Below the pieces are notes generated by a model. The model worked only from the letters and a program-made list of their open reading frames with translations, searched no databases and was not told where the DNA came from. From Deltaproteobacteria bacterium (GTDB lineage Bacteria; Desulfobacterota; DSM-4660; Desulfatiglandales; HGW-15): a stretch of 8,361 nt of DNA. A program made the translations under genes and the position numbers. The DNA is taken from the NCBI GenBank assembly GCA_019307805.1, contig JAFDIX010000095.1, positions 1 through 8,361 of the forward strand, read 5' to 3'. This document shows, piece by piece, positions 5,398 to 8,361 of this stretch (within the stretch, counting starts at the first letter, position 1; every line of letters starts with the position of its first letter).

Positions 5398-7026
5398 ATG
5401 AGTGAAGATCTCAAGGTGAAAGAAACCATTCTGCTTGTTGACGACAATCCCATTAACCTGCAGGTCCTGTTTGAGACCTTTAAGGAGAGCGGGTACAAGC
5501 TTATCGCGGCCAAGGACGGGGAGAAGGCCCTTGCCATGGCAGAGAGCGCCCATCCTGACCTCATTCTTCTGGATATCATGATGCCCGGCATGGACGGCTA
5601 CGAGGTATGCCGACACCTAAAGGCGGATGAGGGGACCTCGAATATCCCCATCATCTTTGTCACGGCCATGGGGGAGGCTGCCGACGAGACAAAGGGGCTG
5701 GAACTGGGGGCCGTGGATTATATCACCAAACCCTTCTCTCCCCCCATTGTCCAGGCCCGGGTACGCACCCACCTTGCCCTCAAACGCAACATGGTAGAAC
5801 TGCAGGAAGCCTACAAGATTATCGAGTCACAAAAGGAAAGGATGGAGGATGAACTCAATGTGGGTCGAGAGATCCAGATGAACATGGTTCCACTTACATT
5901 TCCTCCCTTTCCGGACCGTGACGAGTTTTCCATTTATGCCACATTGCAGCCCGCGCGTGAGGTGGGTGGGGACTTTTATGACTTCTTCTTTATAGACGAA
6001 TACCGACTGTGTTTTTGCATTGGTGATGTTTCCGGGAAGGGCGTTCCGGCCGCCCTGTTTATGGCCGTGACCAAAACCCTCATCGAGGCCAGGGCGAGGA
6101 ATGACCTTTCAACGGCCAGCATTATCACCCATGTCAATGATGAACTCAGCCGGGATAACAAGGCATTTATGTTCGTGACACTCTTCCTCGGCATTCTCGA
6201 TGTCAGGACCGGGGAGTTCCTTTATACCAACGGCGGACACAACCCCCCTTACATTAAACGAAAAAACGGGTCCATCGACATCCTTGATGCGCGCCATGGG
6301 CCCATCGTAGGCCCTGTGCCCGGGTTGACCTACAAAGCAGCTACCGCCCGCCTGGCGCCTGATGATTTGATATTTCTCTTCACGGACGGGGTCAACGAGG
6401 CCATGGACCCTTCCAAAAACCAGTTTTCGGATGAGCGACTGGTTGATTTGTTGTCTTCCCGTGTATTTGAATCCGTGGAAGAGATGGTTCAAACAACGGT
6501 GGACGAAGTGAAACAATTCGCAGGGGAAGCCGAGCAGTCCGATGATATTACCCTTCTTGCCATCCAATTTCTTAAGGCCGCAGAAGCAGACACATGCTTT
6601 CTGTTGGATATCCCCATCAAAAACAGTGTGCCTGCGATAGGGCAAGTCAACAGCCGGTTCAATGCCCTCTCAAAGCAACACGGCCTATCGGATCCTCTCA
6701 GACGGAAAATGAATGTGGTATTTGATGAACTCCTGAGCAACATCATTTCCTATGCCTACCAGGACGATCAGGAGCACGAAATTGAGATTAAGATAGAATT
6801 GACCGAGGAGAAATTGACGGTTTCCATCGTTGACGACGGTCTGCCCTTTAATCCACTCGGTGTGGAGGCTCCCAACCGGGAAATCCCCATGGAGGAACGC
6901 AAAGTAGGGGGATTAGGAATTCATCTGGTTCGCAGCATCATGGACAAGGTTTCCTATCAACGCCGGATCGATAAAAACGTACTGACCCTTATAAAGCATC
7001 TGGATAATGATACCATGCAACTATGA
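5398..7026 (+). CDS. Response regulator REC-PP2C(SpoIIE)-HATPase: partner-switching phosphatase/kinase, HsbR/CrsR-like
   Basis: The 542-residue protein starts at ATG 5398 behind AAAGGA. Residues 9-125 are a full receiver (D15/D16, D59, T89, K111). A coiled linker at about 130-165 leads to a PP2C/SpoIIE-type Ser/Thr phosphatase (about 175-390) with all metal-binding acidic residues: D192 in GGDFYD, D210 in GDVSGKG, D330 in FTDG and D382/D383 in SDDIT. Residues about 395-540 are an RsbW-like GHKL kinase domain: N-box E444-xxx-N448, DDG at 479-481 and GGLG at 504-507. The protein therefore has both a phosphatase and a kinase for a STAS partner, and such a partner is encoded next. The same domain set is found in HsbR of Pseudomonas and CrsR of Shewanella. 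Phosphorylation of the receiver would shift the balance between the two activities. No transmembrane segments are seen. The domain call is very secure; the downstream target is unknown. Confidence 0.95.
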   Translation: MSEDLKVKETILLVDDNPINLQVLFETFKESGYKLIAAKDGEKALAMAESAHPDLILLDIMMPGMDGYEVCRHLKADEGTSNIPIIFVTAMGEAADETKGLELGAVDYITKPFSPPIVQARVRTHLALKRNMVELQEAYKIIESQKERMEDELNVGREIQMNMVPLTFPPFPDRDEFSIYATLQPAREVGGDFYDFFFIDEYRLCFCIGDVSGKGVPAALFMAVTKTLIEARARNDLSTASIITHVNDELSRDNKAFMFVTLFLGILDVRTGEFLYTNGGHNPPYIKRKNGSIDILDARHGPIVGPVPGLTYKAATARLAPDDLIFLFTDGVNEAMDPSKNQFSDERLVDLLSSRVFESVEEMVQTTVDEVKQFAGEAEQSDDITLLAIQFLKAAEADTCFLLDIPIKNSVPAIGQVNSRFNALSKQHGLSDPLRRKMNVVFDELLSNIISYAYQDDQEHEIEIKIELTEEKLTVSIVDDGLPFNPLGVEAPNREIPMEERKVGGLGIHLVRSIMDKVSYQRRIDKNVLTLIKHLDNDTMQL

Positions 7027-7075
7027 CGGCATTTCCTGTTTTAATGAGATATAAGCCCCGCAGCAATTCCCAATG

Positions 7076-7082
7076 AAGGAGG
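7076..7082 (+). promoter_or_regulatory. Strong ribosome binding site AAGGAGG fixing the STAS start at GTG 7091
   Basis: AAGGAGG lies eight bases before GTG 7091, the ideal spacing. The upstream ATG at 7073 in the same frame overlaps this site and has no ribosome site of its own. GTG 7091 is therefore the preferred start. Confidence 0.85.
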
Positions 7083-7090
7083 CAGTCAAA

Positions 7091-7423
7091 GTGAACATCA
7101 CCATACGGGATATCAGTGATATAAAGGTTGCTCAACTGGAGGGGGAGTTGGATACCATTACCGCTCCGGAAGCAGAGACAGCACTCAACCGGTTAATGGA
7201 GCAGGGCGTTAAAAAAATCCTGTTAAGCTTTGAAAACCTCGACTTTATTGCCAGCTCAGGCCTACGCATATTACTCGCCACTGCCCAGAGACTGAAGGGC
7301 GATGGTGGGGAGCTGAGGGTCTGCAGTCTCAATGAGACCGTGAAGGAGGTCTTTGATATCTCCGGGTTCAGTACGCTCCTGAGCGTATTTGAAAATGAAA
7401 AAAAGGCCCTCGATACCTTTTAA
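7091..7423 (+). CDS. STAS-domain anti-sigma-factor antagonist (SpoIIAA/RsbV/HsbA-like)
   Basis: The 110-residue protein (from GTG 7091) is a single STAS domain: a strand-rich N-terminus (VAQLEGELDTITAPEAE at 13-29), then the diagnostic loop DFIASSGLRILLATAQRL with the S55-S56 pair, where the phosphorylatable serine lies. Family members in unphosphorylated form bind an anti-sigma factor or another partner. They are phosphorylated by an RsbW-type kinase and dephosphorylated by a PP2C phosphatase. Both activities are encoded by the gene 64 bases upstream on the same strand, so the pair is almost certainly co-transcribed. No sigma or anti-sigma gene is next to it in this window, as is also the case for several proteobacterial versions of this switch. 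The partner is thus unknown. A start at ATG 7073 would add six residues and is less likely. Confidence 0.93.
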   Translation: MNITIRDISDIKVAQLEGELDTITAPEAETALNRLMEQGVKKILLSFENLDFIASSGLRILLATAQRLKGDGGELRVCSLNETVKEVFDISGFSTLLSVFENEKKALDTF

Positions 7424-7435
7424 AACACACCCATC

Positions 7436-7459
7436 TCCAGCTTCTCGAAACCAGCTGGA
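7436..7459. repeat. Hairpin TCCAGCT/AGCTGGA between the STAS and transporter genes
   Basis: TCCAGCT (7436-7442) pairs exactly with AGCTGGA (7453-7459) over a 10-base loop. No T-run follows. With only 60 bases between the STAS stop and the transporter start, it may be a weak terminator, an RNA-processing site or an operator. Confidence 0.4.
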
Positions 7460-7483
7460 AGAATATTCCCTCAAGGTCTCGCT

Positions 7484-8361
7484 ATGATATCCGTTTTTGC
7501 ATCCCTGATCGCCGGCTTGGGGCTCTTCTTTGTCGGTCTGCACTTTCTCACAGAGCACCTCAAAATGCTCAGCGGGCGCCGTTTGAGGCAGCGGATTGCC
7601 TCACTGACAAAACATCCGCTGCAGGGGATCTTCTGGGGCGGCGTTTTGATCTCCATCACCCAAAGCACGGCTGCCACCACCTTTATTCTCATCGGCATGA
7701 TGCGTTCCAGAATGATGGACATGCGTCAGGCCCTTCCCATTCTTGTCGGCACCAATATGCTCGCATGGGTCATCGTTCTGGTGCTTGTTTTTGATATCAA
7801 GGCCGCCATCTTCTTCGTACTGGGTCTTGCCGGTTTCATCTACACAAATGACAAAGCCCGCTCCTGGAGGACCATGGCAGGGGCTGTTTTCGGGATCGCG
7901 CTCCTGTTCCTGGGCCTGAGCACCATGCAGGCGGGTGTTGCTCCCTTTGTGGATACACCGTTCTTTGACAGCGCTTTGCAATGGACAAGGGGCTCCTACA
8001 TGTTGGGTCTCTTCATCGGGGCCGGCCTGTCCTTTCTTGTACAATCCTCCCTGGCGGTGACGGTACTGGCCATTGCATTGCAACATGCCGGGTTGTTTTC
8101 CCTCAGCGAGTCGATCATGGTCGTGTATGGTGCGAGTATCGGCTCCTCCATTCTGACCCTGGCACTCTCATCCAGCCTGCAGGGTCAATCCAAACAGCTT
8201 GCCATGTTTCAGACGGCCTATAACTTTATAAGCGCCATCATTCTGGTTCCCATGTTTTATCTGGAGATATACGGAAATGTTCCCCTGGTGAAGGCCTTGG
8301 TTACGGCGGTATCACAGAATGGCGGCACCCAGATCGCCATGGTAAAGCTCATATTTAATGC
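7484..8361 (+). CDS. Na+/phosphate cotransporter-family membrane protein (NptA/PNaS type), 3' truncated by window edge
   Basis: Starting at ATG 7484, the frame stays open for 292 codons to the right edge. The translation begins MISVFASLIAGLGLFFVGLH and is very hydrophobic, with about seven or eight membrane segments in the visible part. The GLGLFFVG...L...LSGRRLR opening is typical of Na/Pi cotransporters. The two inverted-repeat signature loops are present: QSTAAT beginning at Q60 and QSSLAVT beginning at Q187, the QSS motifs that line the sodium and phosphate site. Family members are often 500-600 residues, frequently with a PhoU-like domain after the membrane part, which would lie beyond this window. 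It imports phosphate with sodium or, as in YjbB-type members, may export it. AAGG (7473-7476) seven bases before the ATG is a modest ribosome site. The gap to the STAS gene is 60 bases on the same strand, so co-transcription is possible. Confidence 0.9.
   Translation, partial: MISVFASLIAGLGLFFVGLHFLTEHLKMLSGRRLRQRIASLTKHPLQGIFWGGVLISITQSTAATTFILIGMMRSRMMDMRQALPILVGTNMLAWVIVLVLVFDIKAAIFFVLGLAGFIYTNDKARSWRTMAGAVFGIALLFLGLSTMQAGVAPFVDTPFFDSALQWTRGSYMLGLFIGAGLSFLVQSSLAVTVLAIALQHAGLFSLSESIMVVYGASIGSSILTLALSSSLQGQSKQLAMFQTAYNFISAIILVPMFYLEIYGNVPLVKALVTAVSQNGGTQIAMVKLIFN

Noticed and set aside
6109..6645. Minus-strand open frame of 178 codons
   Set aside because: It lies opposite the PP2C domain and has no family features.
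7073..7090. ATG 7073 as start of the STAS gene
   Set aside because: It overlaps the AAGGAGG ribosome site and has none of its own. GTG 7091 has ideal spacing.
7601..8086. Minus-strand open frame of 161 codons
   Set aside because: It is Gly/His/Asp-rich, without domain features, and lies opposite the membrane transporter gene, whose QSS motifs and hydrophobic segments are clear.

Overview
The window is a bacterial signal-transduction locus. It most resembles a genome of the Desulfobacterota (former Deltaproteobacteria). This is inferred from three things: a sirohaem/ferredoxin sulfite-reductase-like protein with a PCP-reductase-type N-terminus, the dense mix of hybrid kinase, HD-GYP and PP2C signalling proteins, and G/C-tract hairpins between genes. 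No rRNA or other marker gene is present to prove the taxonomy.

Layout. (1) Bases 2-2949, plus strand: the 3' part of a hybrid sensor kinase (receiver, receiver, HPt) is followed two bases later by a protein with an HD-GYP cyclic-di-GMP phosphodiesterase domain between two receivers. (2) Bases 2950-3213: a convergent intergenic gap containing several hairpins. (3) Bases 3214-4008, minus strand: a sirohaem/[4Fe-4S] reductase-like protein with two more ferredoxin clusters. A TATAAT -10 box and an FNR-type palindrome precede it at class-II activator spacing. (4) Bases 4157-4750, plus strand: a stand-alone HD-domain phosphohydrolase, followed by a gene-poor stretch of about 315 bases with terminator-like hairpins and a MITE-like inverted element built on an 8-base period. 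(5) Bases 5066-5266: a small coiled-coil protein. (6) Bases 5398-7423: a partner-switching pair, a REC-PP2C-HATPase protein and a STAS anti-sigma-factor antagonist. (7) From base 7484 to the right edge: the N-terminal half of a Na+/phosphate cotransporter-family protein that runs out of the window.

How the parts may work together. The kinase carries a C-terminal HPt domain and three complete receivers lie downstream on two other proteins, so phosphate could pass from HPt to the HD-GYP protein and to the PP2C/kinase protein. The latter would then set the phosphorylation state of the STAS protein. The closest known logic is HptB-HsbR-HsbA in Pseudomonas aeruginosa and CrsR-CrsA in Shewanella. 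In those systems a REC-PP2C-kinase protein and a STAS protein control a sigma or anti-sigma factor and, in Pseudomonas, link to cyclic-di-GMP. No sigma factor, anti-sigma factor or diguanylate cyclase is visible here, so the output is unknown. The individual families are all known. The unusual points are the grouping, the REC-HD-GYP-REC arrangement and the regulatory site in front of the sirohaem gene.
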